Part shown: one piece after another, positions 1-5,749 of the stretch | Layout: each line of letters begins with the position of its first letter | Numbering within the stretch: the stretch's first letter is position 1 | NCBI GenBank assembly: GCA_002710905.1 | Contig: PAJB01000024.1 | Coordinates: 35,174 to 43,302, forward strand | Direction: 5' to 3' | Origin: Chloroflexota bacterium | GTDB lineage: Bacteria > Chloroflexota > Dehalococcoidia > UBA2979 | DNA length: 8,129 nucleotides | The notes under the pieces: generated by a model | What the model was told of the DNA's origin: nothing | The model's database searches: none | The model's input: the letters and a program-made list of their open reading frames with translations, nothing else | Program-made: the position numbers and the translations under genes

Positions 1-551
1 ATGGACCTACTTTTGTTATTTGAAATCCATTGAGAATCACCTGATGATGTAGCAATTTTACCATCAATTGATGCAGCTAGTTTAGCTGTCATAAAAGGTA
101 ATTGATAAGTCCTGTTATATATGTAAGGTCTAAGTTGAGATTTAACAACAGCAGAGCCATCACCAGTTTTAATTATAATTCCAGCCTGTTTAAGTGCTTT
201 TAGTCCTGAGCCTGAAACATTTTGATCGGGATCAATGATACCTACAATGACCCTTCTAATTCCTGATTTAATAATTGCATCTATGCAAGGCGGTGTTTTA
301 CCAGTATGAGAACATGGTTCAAGAGTAGTATATAGTGTCGCTCCAACTAATAATTTTTTTTGTTTAACTGACCTAATGGCATTTAATTCAGCATGAGCCC
401 CTCCGTAATGAGAGGTCCTGCCTCTACCAACAATTTTATTATTATTTATTATCACTGCCCCAACAGCTGGATTAGGATACGCAAAAGGAATTGACTTTTC
501 AGCCAAGCCAACAGCTTCTTGCATATATTTAGAAATAATTTTTTGACCCAT
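1..551 (-). CDS. ribD: RibD, bifunctional riboflavin biosynthesis deaminase/reductase (3' end cut by window edge)
   Basis: The protein converts the early GTP-derived pyrimidine of riboflavin synthesis by deamination and then side-chain reduction, in the cytoplasm. I translated 183 codons from the ATG at 551 to the left edge with no stop, so the C-terminus is missing. Seen: PNPAVGAVI at residues 26-34; the zinc-deaminase signature HAE at 53-55 (H53 ligand, E55 proton shuttle); and PCSHTGKTPPC at 79-89, with C80 and C89 as the other zinc ligands. The start of the reductase domain follows, with KLAASIDGKIAT at 157-168 and GDSQWIS at 171-177. The ATG sits a few residues before the usual YM..A..LA start of the family, and it lies 16 bases after the dcd stop, so the two are probably co-transcribed. 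No clear Shine-Dalgarno is seen, which fits coupling to dcd. The deaminase identity is secure; the reductase half can only be seen to begin. Confidence 0.95.
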   Translation of the reverse strand, partial: MGQKIISKYMQEAVGLAEKSIPFAYPNPAVGAVIINNNKIVGRGRTSHYGGAHAELNAIRSVKQKKLLVGATLYTTLEPCSHTGKTPPCIDAIIKSGIRRVIVGIIDPDQNVSGSGLKALKQAGIIIKTGDGSAVVKSQLRPYIYNRTYQLPFMTAKLAASIDGKIATSSGDSQWISNNKSRS

Positions 552-567
552 GATTCATTATTGCAGC

Positions 568-1131
568 TTATTGATAGTCTGTATAACCCTTACTTGCTGT
601 TGGTCCTTCTTGATTTTGATATTTTGATTGTACAAGGCTAGAACCGTAGGGGTTCTCTGCTGGCGTTGATAATTCAAAAAAAGATAACTGACCAATTTTC
701 ATATTATAATAAAGTTTAATTGGTAAATTGGAGACATTAGATAATTCCATAGTTAATTTCCCCTTCCAGCCTGGATCAACGTAACCTGCAGTTGCATGTA
801 CAAGCAAACCCAAACGACCTAATGATGATTTACCCTCAACCCTTGCTACAATATCATCAGGTAATTCTACTAATTCAATTGTAGAGCCTAAAACAAATTC
901 GTTTGGATGCAAAACAAAAGCTTGATCATCATCAATTGACTCAACCTCAGTAAGAGTTTCCATTGGAGCACGCACATCAATAAATGAATCTCTGTGGTTC
1001 CTAAACACTCTAAATTCTCTATCAAGTCTAATGTCAAGTGACGCAGGTTGGATAGCGTTTTCACCCAAAGGATTCACAATAATTTTACCAGATTCTAAAG
1101 CTTCACGAATTGAACGATCGCTTAATACCAC
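568..1131 (-). CDS. dcd: Bifunctional dCTP deaminase/dUTPase
   Basis: The enzyme deaminates dCTP and, in this subtype, also cleaves the product to dUMP and pyrophosphate, feeding thymidylate synthesis without releasing dUTP. Numbered from the GTG at 1131 (187 residues): QPASLDIRLD at 28-37, FVLHPNEFVLGST at 72-84, GKSSLGRLGLL at 100-110, HATAG at 112-116, DPGWKG at 119-124, and the catalytic Glu of MELSN at 129. The GK(S)SLGRLG plus HxTAG pattern and the ending PYGSS..SKYQ.Q.GP match the Mycobacterium-type bifunctional enzyme as I recall it, rather than the E. coli enzyme (GRSSLARLG). An in-frame TTG at 1143 would add four residues and is preceded directly by a TGA. I prefer the GTG because its N-terminus (VVLSDRSIR) matches the family and GGAAAG lies 4 bases upstream. 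Family identity is very sure; the start is moderately sure. Confidence 0.95.
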   Translation of the reverse strand: MVLSDRSIREALESGKIIVNPLGENAIQPASLDIRLDREFRVFRNHRDSFIDVRAPMETLTEVESIDDDQAFVLHPNEFVLGSTIELVELPDDIVARVEGKSSLGRLGLLVHATAGYVDPGWKGKLTMELSNVSNLPIKLYYNMKIGQLSFFELSTPAENPYGSSLVQSKYQNQEGPTASKGYTDYQ

Positions 1132-1183
1132 TTTGCTTTCCAATCAAAATTTATCATGTTAAATAGTAGCATAATTTTAACTC

Positions 1184-1211
1184 AGCATAATTGTTTATTA
1201 TAGAAATTCAA
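1184..1211 (-). promoter_or_regulatory. Candidate promoter for dcd-ribD
   Basis: On the minus strand, TTGAAT (1206-1211) and TATGCT (1184-1189) are separated by 16 bases. This resembles the TTGTCA-16-TATGCT pair upstream of the SIMPL gene. A perfect TATAAT also lies inside the spacer at 1197-1202, but without a recognisable -35, so either could be the real -10. The site lies between the SIMPL stop and dcd, about 50-60 bases before the dcd start. In AT-rich DNA such matches arise by chance, so confidence is low. Confidence 0.3.
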
Positions 1212-1222
1212 TCACAATAAAT

Positions 1223-2014
1223 CTATTTTATTGCAAAAGTGACCTGAACTTTTGATTCAATAACAATTTGCCCAGTTGCAATAGTTGTAGGGGTGGATTC
1301 CATGTCAGCCATCATTGAGCGCTGTATACCAATCGGACTACCATTAGAAAATGGTTCTACATCTATTATAATTGAAGGTGACCCAAGTTCAACATTAGCA
1401 TTTTTTGCAATTTTTGAAGCTTTTGCAATGGCGTTTTTAATTGCTGATTCTCTAGCTTGATCTTCGTAAATACTTGAGTCATCAACATCAAAAAATACAT
1501 TATTTATTCTAATATCACCAGAGTCCAGTTTGATTACTCCATCAATTACTGAACCTAATTTATCTAATTGACGCACTTTTACATTTAAATTATTAGAAAC
1601 ATTAAATGCTTCAATTCTTCTAATTTTATTTTTTTCATACACATATTCTGGATAGAGTGAATAATTCGTTGTTGCAATATCTTTTTGATCAATGCCAAAG
1701 CTTTTTAATGATGCAAAAAGCTGATTAAGCTTGCGAGCAGAATCCTCTCTTGCTAGAGAAGCGCTATCTCTTTGAATTAAAATATTTATTGAAAAAGTTG
1801 CTATATCTGGCTCAGTACTCACATTTCCAGAACCTGTGACTTGAATTGAGCGAATTATATCTTCATTAATTACACTTTTAACTGCTTCAGTAGATTGTGA
1901 AGATTGATCGTCTCTGCTATCAAGGATAAGTACTAAATTACCAAAGAAAATAGCTATCACCATAACAAGTACAAAAGAACGATAATTAATAATATTCAAT
2001 TTGCTTCCCAACAT
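1223..2014 (-). CDS. SIMPL-domain (DUF541) membrane-anchored protein
   Basis: This is a SIMPL/DUF541-family protein of 263 residues. Seen: a basic N-terminus, one hydrophobic segment at about 13-31 (an uncleaved anchor or signal peptide, with no lipobox Cys), a short polar Ser/Gln/Asp-rich linker, and a SIMPL domain from about 56 to 262. Hallmarks are VTGSGNVSTEPDIATF at 59-74, DIATTNYSLYPEY at 112-124, and an Ala-rich helix at 187-210 (ARESAIKNAIAKASKIAKNA). The domain should face the cell exterior or periplasm. Family members have been linked to stress or envelope functions, but no enzymatic activity is established, so I assign none here. It is divergent from the aldolase operon (53-base gap) and lies upstream of dcd on the same strand (91 bases to the chosen GTG). 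No Shine-Dalgarno is visible before the ATG at 2014; the mRNA may be nearly leaderless. Confidence 0.88.
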   Translation of the reverse strand: MLGSKLNIINYRSFVLVMVIAIFFGNLVLILDSRDDQSSQSTEAVKSVINEDIIRSIQVTGSGNVSTEPDIATFSINILIQRDSASLAREDSARKLNQLFASLKSFGIDQKDIATTNYSLYPEYVYEKNKIRRIEAFNVSNNLNVKVRQLDKLGSVIDGVIKLDSGDIRINNVFFDVDDSSIYEDQARESAIKNAIAKASKIAKNANVELGSPSIIIDVEPFSNGSPIGIQRSMMADMESTPTTIATGQIVIESKVQVTFAIK

Positions 2015-2028
2015 TTATTAGCAATTTA

Positions 2029-2056
2029 AGCATACAATTATTTTATTACGTGACAA
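2029..2056 (-). promoter_or_regulatory. Candidate promoter for the SIMPL gene
   Basis: On the minus strand TTGTCA (2051-2056, 5 of 6 to TTGACA) and TATGCT (2029-2034, 4 of 6 to TATAAT) are separated by 16 bases. Transcription would begin near 2022, about 8 bases before the ATG at 2014, which agrees with the lack of a Shine-Dalgarno there. This is inference from consensus only. Confidence 0.35.
2033..2038 (+). promoter_or_regulatory. Candidate -10 box for the aldolase-lepB-pyrE operon
   Basis: TACAAT (5 of 6 to TATAAT) lies 30 bases before the aldolase ATG, in the only intergenic space upstream of the five-gene plus-strand block. No convincing -35 is seen at 16-18 bases upstream. It shares two bases with the candidate minus-strand -10 (2029-2034), so the two polymerases could not occupy both at once. 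Confidence 0.3.
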
Positions 2057-2059
2057 GGA
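2055..2059 (+). promoter_or_regulatory. Ribosome binding site of the aldolase gene
   Basis: AAGGA ends 8 bases before the ATG at 2068. It is one of the clearest Shine-Dalgarno matches in the window, and it fixes the aldolase start. Confidence 0.6.
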
Positions 2060-2067
2060 TAACATAG

Positions 2068-2859
2068 ATGGCTAAGGTTTCAGGCCTTTTCTTACTGGAA
2101 GATACTGTAAAAAAAAACTATATTGTTCCTGCATTTAACATCTCATCTATTGCAATGGCAGAAGCAGTATTAAACGGCGCACAAAAGGCAAATGCCCCCA
2201 TTTTTTTACAGACAAATATGAAAAATCTTAAGAATTTTCCAGGAACAATGCATCCCGGCCAACAACTAAATAAATTAGTGAAAAACTACGATTTACCAAT
2301 TGCTATTCACTTAGATCATGCTTCAGATATTTCAATCATTTCTGAAGCATGTCAAAATCACTATTCTTCATTTATGCTTGATTACTCAAATTATTCATTA
2401 GAAACAAATATTGCAAAAATAGAAAAGGTATCAAAAAACATTGACTTCTCAGAATTAGGATTAGAGGCTGAACTAGGAGTAATAGAAGGACAATCTGAGT
2501 TATTCGATAAAAATGAAAATAGCGCCTTGTATACAGATCCAGATCAAGCCTCCATATTTATTCAAAAAACAAAAATTGATTCTCTTGCAATTTCAATTGG
2601 CTCCAGGCACGGCTTAGGAAGCTCTATTGACTACAAAATACTCGCTGACATACATAAAAAAATCAATAAACCATTAGTAGTACATGGAGGATCAGGTATT
2701 GATACAAATGATTTTGTTAAACTTAATGAGCATGGCGTAAAGAAAATTAATTTTGGTTCAAAATTACACAAGATTTTTTCTGATGAAAGCAAGCACGCTG
2801 AGTTAACCGACTACATAATTACATTATGCTATAATCTCAATGCAAATGATAAAATTTAA
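2068..2859 (+). CDS. Class II ketose-bisphosphate aldolase family protein (short, divergent active-site loop)
   Basis: This is a zinc-dependent aldolase homologue of the FbaA/GatY/KbaY family (cleavage of fructose- or tagatose-type ketose bisphosphates to DHAP plus an aldehyde); the substrate cannot be told from sequence. In order: VPAFNI at 20-25; HLDHASD at 81-87 (catalytic D83, zinc H84); MLDYSNYSLETN at 103-114; LEAELG at 132-137; IGSRHG at 177-182 (zinc H181); VVHGGSG at 204-210 (zinc H206 and phosphate loop); and KINFGSKLH at 226-234, where relatives have KIN(V/I).T. All three zinc histidines are present. Two oddities stand out. The mobile loop that in relatives reads GGxED is EGQSE at 140-144, so the usual catalytic Glu position holds Ser. 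The protein is also about 20 residues shorter than typical members, ending soon after the last phosphate-binding strand. It is first in the plus-strand operon, with a good Shine-Dalgarno. Confidence 0.88.
   Translation: MAKVSGLFLLEDTVKKNYIVPAFNISSIAMAEAVLNGAQKANAPIFLQTNMKNLKNFPGTMHPGQQLNKLVKNYDLPIAIHLDHASDISIISEACQNHYSSFMLDYSNYSLETNIAKIEKVSKNIDFSELGLEAELGVIEGQSELFDKNENSALYTDPDQASIFIQKTKIDSLAISIGSRHGLGSSIDYKILADIHKKINKPLVVHGGSGIDTNDFVKLNEHGVKKINFGSKLHKIFSDESKHAELTDYIITLCYNLNANDKI
2807..2835 (+). promoter_or_regulatory. Candidate internal promoter for lepB-pyrE
   Basis: A perfect extended -10 (TGCTATAAT, 2827-2835) sits inside the 3' end of the aldolase gene. A GAC-containing -35-like hexamer CCGACT (2807-2812) lies exactly 17 bases upstream of the TATAAT. 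Transcription would start near 2842, about 40 bases before the lepB ATG, allowing lepB and pyrE to be expressed independently of the aldolase. It overlaps coding sequence and is supported only by consensus. Confidence 0.35.
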
Positions 2860-2883
2860 TTCACGCTATAGAAAGACAAACTA

Positions 2884-3732
2884 ATGACTGTGATTAATTT
2901 TAATACAAAAAAACAATTGCAATCTGGCTACTCCGGAGACGGAATTGATTCCATTACTCTTGGTGTTCTACGTATGCCACCTAAATCAATAGAATTTTAT
3001 CCAGAAGAGATCATTGAGATTGCATCTGAAATATTTGAAGCAGAACTTTATGATGCAAGTAATTCAATTGTATTTGAAGAGATAGTTGATATCCAAAAAG
3101 ATCGTCAACCTGCAAACTTCACAAAAACAAGCCTATTTAAGAATATGAAAGAAGTTTGTAGAGTGTTCCTCTATGCATTAATTATCTTTTTTGTCAGCAG
3201 GCAAATTGTACAAAACTATGTTGTTGACGGTATATCTATGGAGCCTACAATTTTTAATAATGATTATTTAGTTGTAAATAGATGGGATTATCGTGCATTA
3301 AATATTGGCTGGATGCCATTTGTCGATAGAACAAGCCTGGAAATCAGAAATACACTAAAGGTTGGAGATATCGTAGTGTTTGCTCAAGGTAGAGAGAAAT
3401 TCAAAAGAGATCTTGTTAAGCGAATTGCTGGAATGCCTGGGCAAGTCGTTCAAATTAAAAATGGATTAATTACGATTGATGATATTCCTATTCAAGAATT
3501 TGACACCAGTCAACCAAGTGTCCGAAATATGCCAGTGTTATTTTTAGAAAAAACTATTATTCCAGAAGGGAAAGTATTTGTGCTCGGTGATAATAAATAT
3601 GCATCTAATGATTCAAGATGGTTAGGGTTAATTGATATGCATTTGATATCAGGAAAAGTACAACTAATTTACTGGCCAAAGGACAGATGGCAATCATTTG
3701 AACATCAAGGTAGAATAGATTTAGGAAAATAA
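2884..3732 (+). CDS. lepB: Signal peptidase I with long N-terminal cytoplasmic extension
   Basis: This is a membrane-bound serine protease that removes signal peptides from exported proteins; the catalytic domain lies outside the membrane. Seen in 282 residues: one transmembrane segment at about 92-108 (FLYALIIFFVSRQIV), then VDGISMEPT at 114-122 with nucleophile S118; VGDIVVF at 160-166; RDLVKRIAGMPG at 175-186 with general base K179; and VFVLGDN at 231-237 followed by SNDSRWLG at 241-248 (boxes D and E). The core is complete. The odd part is residues 1-87: most single-span relatives have only a few residues before the membrane segment. The extension is acidic (EEIIEIASEIFEAEL at 41-55) and I recognise no domain in it. 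M88 (ATG at 3145) would give a standard-length protein, but the reading frame is open from 2884, where GAAAG lies 8 bases upstream. The gene ends one base before pyrE. Confidence 0.95.
   Translation: MTVINFNTKKQLQSGYSGDGIDSITLGVLRMPPKSIEFYPEEIIEIASEIFEAELYDASNSIVFEEIVDIQKDRQPANFTKTSLFKNMKEVCRVFLYALIIFFVSRQIVQNYVVDGISMEPTIFNNDYLVVNRWDYRALNIGWMPFVDRTSLEIRNTLKVGDIVVFAQGREKFKRDLVKRIAGMPGQVVQIKNGLITIDDIPIQEFDTSQPSVRNMPVLFLEKTIIPEGKVFVLGDNKYASNDSRWLGLIDMHLISGKVQLIYWPKDRWQSFEHQGRIDLGK
3723..3727 (+). promoter_or_regulatory. Ribosome binding site of pyrE
   Basis: AGGAA lies inside the last codons of lepB and ends 6 bases before the pyrE ATG at 3734. It supports that start and makes translational coupling of the two genes likely. 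Confidence 0.5.
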
Positions 3733-3733
3733 A

Positions 3734-4297
3734 ATGGTAATTAGTGAAGAAAAAATTAGAAAATTATTGATTGATGCAAAAGTCATACAAGATGGACATT
3801 TCAAGCTAAATTCTGGAGTGCACTCAGATACATATCTAGAAAAATTTAATTTACTACAATGGCCAGATTTAACTGAACTCATTTGTAAAGAAATCTTTGA
3901 AAATACAAAAAATCTACAACCTGATTTAATTGTAGGGCCAACTACAGGTGGTGCAATTATTGCATATGAAGTTGCACGAAATTTTAAAGTTCGCAGCATA
4001 ATTGCTGAAAGAGGAGAGAGTGGTAGGGTCATTGGTCGAGATTACACAATTGAACCAGGAGAAAAAGTGCTTGTTGTAGATGACATACTGACAAGCGGTC
4101 AATCAATATTTGAGACAATCGATGCAGTAAAAAATGCTAACGGTCATGTTACTGGAGTCGCGGTTATTGCTGATCGATCAATGCAGCCAATCAATTTTGA
4201 TGTACCTGCTCAATCATTAATAAAAATTACACTGCAAAACTACGAAGAAACTGAATGTCCATTGTGTTCAGATCAAGTTCCTTTGAAGGTAACTTAG
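3734..4297 (+). CDS. pyrE: Orotate phosphoribosyltransferase
   Basis: The enzyme transfers the phosphoribosyl group of PRPP to orotate to give OMP, the penultimate step to UMP; cytoplasmic, usually a dimer. The 187 residues show HFKLNSGVHSDTYLEK at 22-37 (orotate side), VGPTTGGAIIAYEVA at 67-81, AERGESGRVIGRDY at 91-104 (the catalytic flexible loop, where many relatives have RRGF), and the PRPP-binding motif VLVVDDILTSGQS at 112-124. The tail has CPLC at 175-178, common in the short bacterial type. It starts one base after the lepB stop, with an AGGAA site within lepB, so it is part of the operon. No uridine-responsive attenuator is visible upstream because the gene has no leader of its own. 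Length and motifs are normal for the family. Confidence 0.96.
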   Translation: MVISEEKIRKLLIDAKVIQDGHFKLNSGVHSDTYLEKFNLLQWPDLTELICKEIFENTKNLQPDLIVGPTTGGAIIAYEVARNFKVRSIIAERGESGRVIGRDYTIEPGEKVLVVDDILTSGQSIFETIDAVKNANGHVTGVAVIADRSMQPINFDVPAQSLIKITLQNYEETECPLCSDQVPLKVT

Positions 4298-4301
4298 CTA
4301 A

Positions 4302-4499
4302 ATGAAAATAAAACTTCAACAAGGTGTACAATATAGTATCTGTTCATGTGGCTTAAGTAACACTTTGCCATATTGCGACAATGCACATAGGGAATACAAT
4401 AAAAAATATGGCACACATTATAAATCAGTAAAAATTACTAGTGATTCCACAACAAACGTTGCAGTCGAGTGCTCTAATTGGCAAACCAAAACTTTATGA
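4302..4499 (+). CDS. Small CDGSH-type iron-sulfur protein
   Basis: This is a 65-residue protein with one CDGSH zinc-finger-like iron-sulfur motif, which binds a [2Fe-2S] cluster through three Cys and one His in this family. The sequence CSCGLSNTLPYCDNAH (14-29) supplies ligands C14, C16, C25 and H29, with the conserved S19, P23 and D26. The central Gly of CDGSH is Asn here (CDNAH). After the motif, HYKSVKI is the usual first strand of the beta cap. There is no signal peptide or membrane segment, so it is probably cytoplasmic. It begins four bases after pyrE (GAAGG upstream at 4285-4289), and its TGA overlaps the next start as ATGA, so it is translated within the operon. The physiological role is unknown; redox or cluster transfer is inferred from the family. 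Confidence 0.85.
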   Translation: MKIKLQQGVQYSICSCGLSNTLPYCDNAHREYNKKYGTHYKSVKITSDSTTNVAVECSNWQTKTL

Positions 4500-5749
4500 A
4501 AAAAATACTTTTTCTACTATTCGTCTTGCCTCTTGTCGCATGTGGAGGTAGCACTGAACAAGTAGATCAAGAATCGACCCAACAAGAACTAGCATCTATA
4601 TCAATAGAAAATCAAAAAAATGAAATCCTACTTGATGAAATAGTGAACCCAGATTCAGAAAAAGCTAAACCAATTAAAAAAGAGTCCGTATTTCTATCAG
4701 ACTACAAAACATACAAAAATATTGACGAAAAAATAAAATTAGAAAAGATCAATGCTGCACAAACCCTTGATCAACCCTGGGGCATGGATTTTATTGATTC
4801 CAATACGCTAATTATTACAGAAAAAAAAGGAAATTTAATATTATTTGATCTAAACAAAAAAATATCAAAAGATATTAAGCATGATATCCCTGTAGTTCAA
4901 TCTGGCCAAGGAGGTTTACTCGATGTAGTTTTTTTTGATCAATTTCTTTATCTAAGCTTTACCAAACTAGATGAAAACTTAAAACTAACAACGGCAATTG
5001 GTCGAGGAAAATTTATCAAGCCTTTTAATACATTAGATGATTTTCAGATCATTTTTGAAGCAAAACCATATTATTCTGATCGCATACATTTTGGATCAAG
5101 AATTGTTATAAAAGACAATTATTTGTATGCAACAATTGGAGAAAGAGGACAAGGAATTGCTGCACAAAAAGTAAATTCACATGCTGGAAGTATCATAAGA
5201 ATTAATTTAGATGGTAGCATACCAGATAATCCCTACGCAGATATCAAGGGTGCTTTACCAGAATTATACATGATTGGCCTACGTAACCCTCAAGGTATGA
5301 CAATTGCCAATGAGCAAATCTTAATAACTAACCATGGAGCAAAGGGGGGAGATTTTTTAGGCTTACTTAGTTCAGGAGGCAACTATGGATGGAATGAAAT
5401 TGGATGGGGTGGTACTAATTATAGCGGTACGAAAATAGGTAAAGGAGAACCTTTTCGTGATGATTTTAATTTACCGATTATTTCTTGGGTGCCTTCAATT
5501 GCACCAAGTAACTTAAAAGTATACCAAGGCAACGAATTTCCAGAATGGGCTGGAGATATTTTAGTATGTTCACTAAAATTTGAGATGTTAATTCTAGTTA
5601 CTATTGAAGATGAAAAACCAATAGAATTTAAAAGCCTCGCAAAGAATAAAATTGGAAGGATACGTGATATTGAAATAGATAAAAAAGGTAAAATTTATTT
5701 AATTACTGATGAAAAAAATAGCTATTTATGGAAAATAACTAAGGATTAG
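4496..5749 (+). CDS. Lipoprotein PQQ-dependent aldose sugar dehydrogenase-like protein
   Basis: This is a six-bladed beta-propeller protein of the glucose/sorbosone dehydrogenase family (YliI/soluble GDH type), which oxidises aldose sugars with PQQ outside the cytoplasm. I start it at ATG 4496 (417 residues), which overlaps the preceding TGA as ATGA and gives a clean lipoprotein signal (MKKILFLLFVLPLVAC, Cys at 16). An upstream in-frame TTG at 4478 would spoil the n-region. After the Cys comes a charged linker to about residue 85, probably a tether. The propeller has QPWGMDF (93-99), GQGGLLDVVF (138-147), HFGSR (198-202, catalytic His position), GLRNPQG (261-267), NHGAKGGD (279-286) and GGNYGW (294-299), ending in a GRIRDIEID strand. 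Relatives usually have EHGP.GGD; the first two positions differ slightly here. Whether this cell makes PQQ cannot be seen. Confidence 0.9.
   Translation: MKKILFLLFVLPLVACGGSTEQVDQESTQQELASISIENQKNEILLDEIVNPDSEKAKPIKKESVFLSDYKTYKNIDEKIKLEKINAAQTLDQPWGMDFIDSNTLIITEKKGNLILFDLNKKISKDIKHDIPVVQSGQGGLLDVVFFDQFLYLSFTKLDENLKLTTAIGRGKFIKPFNTLDDFQIIFEAKPYYSDRIHFGSRIVIKDNYLYATIGERGQGIAAQKVNSHAGSIIRINLDGSIPDNPYADIKGALPELYMIGLRNPQGMTIANEQILITNHGAKGGDFLGLLSSGGNYGWNEIGWGGTNYSGTKIGKGEPFRDDFNLPIISWVPSIAPSNLKVYQGNEFPEWAGDILVCSLKFEMLILVTIEDEKPIEFKSLAKNKIGRIRDIEIDKKGKIYLITDEKNSYLWKITKD

Noticed and set aside
1144..1222. Rho-independent terminator after the SIMPL gene
   Set aside because: The gap is AT-rich but I found no stem of useful length followed by a T-run on the minus strand.
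2860..2883. Possible frameshift joining the short aldolase C-terminus to the lepB N-terminal extension
   Set aside because: The sequence encoded by the lepB extension does not resemble the missing aldolase C-terminal helices, and each frame has its own stop or start with a plausible ribosome site.
3721..4032. Open frame of about 100 codons on the minus strand opposite pyrE
   Set aside because: It lies wholly against the well-supported pyrE gene, shows no recognisable motif and has the composition expected of an antisense shadow.
4478..4495. TTG start six codons upstream for the sugar dehydrogenase
   Set aside because: It would put uncharged residues before the MKK n-region and overlap the CDGSH gene more deeply; the ATG with ATGA overlap gives a textbook lipoprotein signal.
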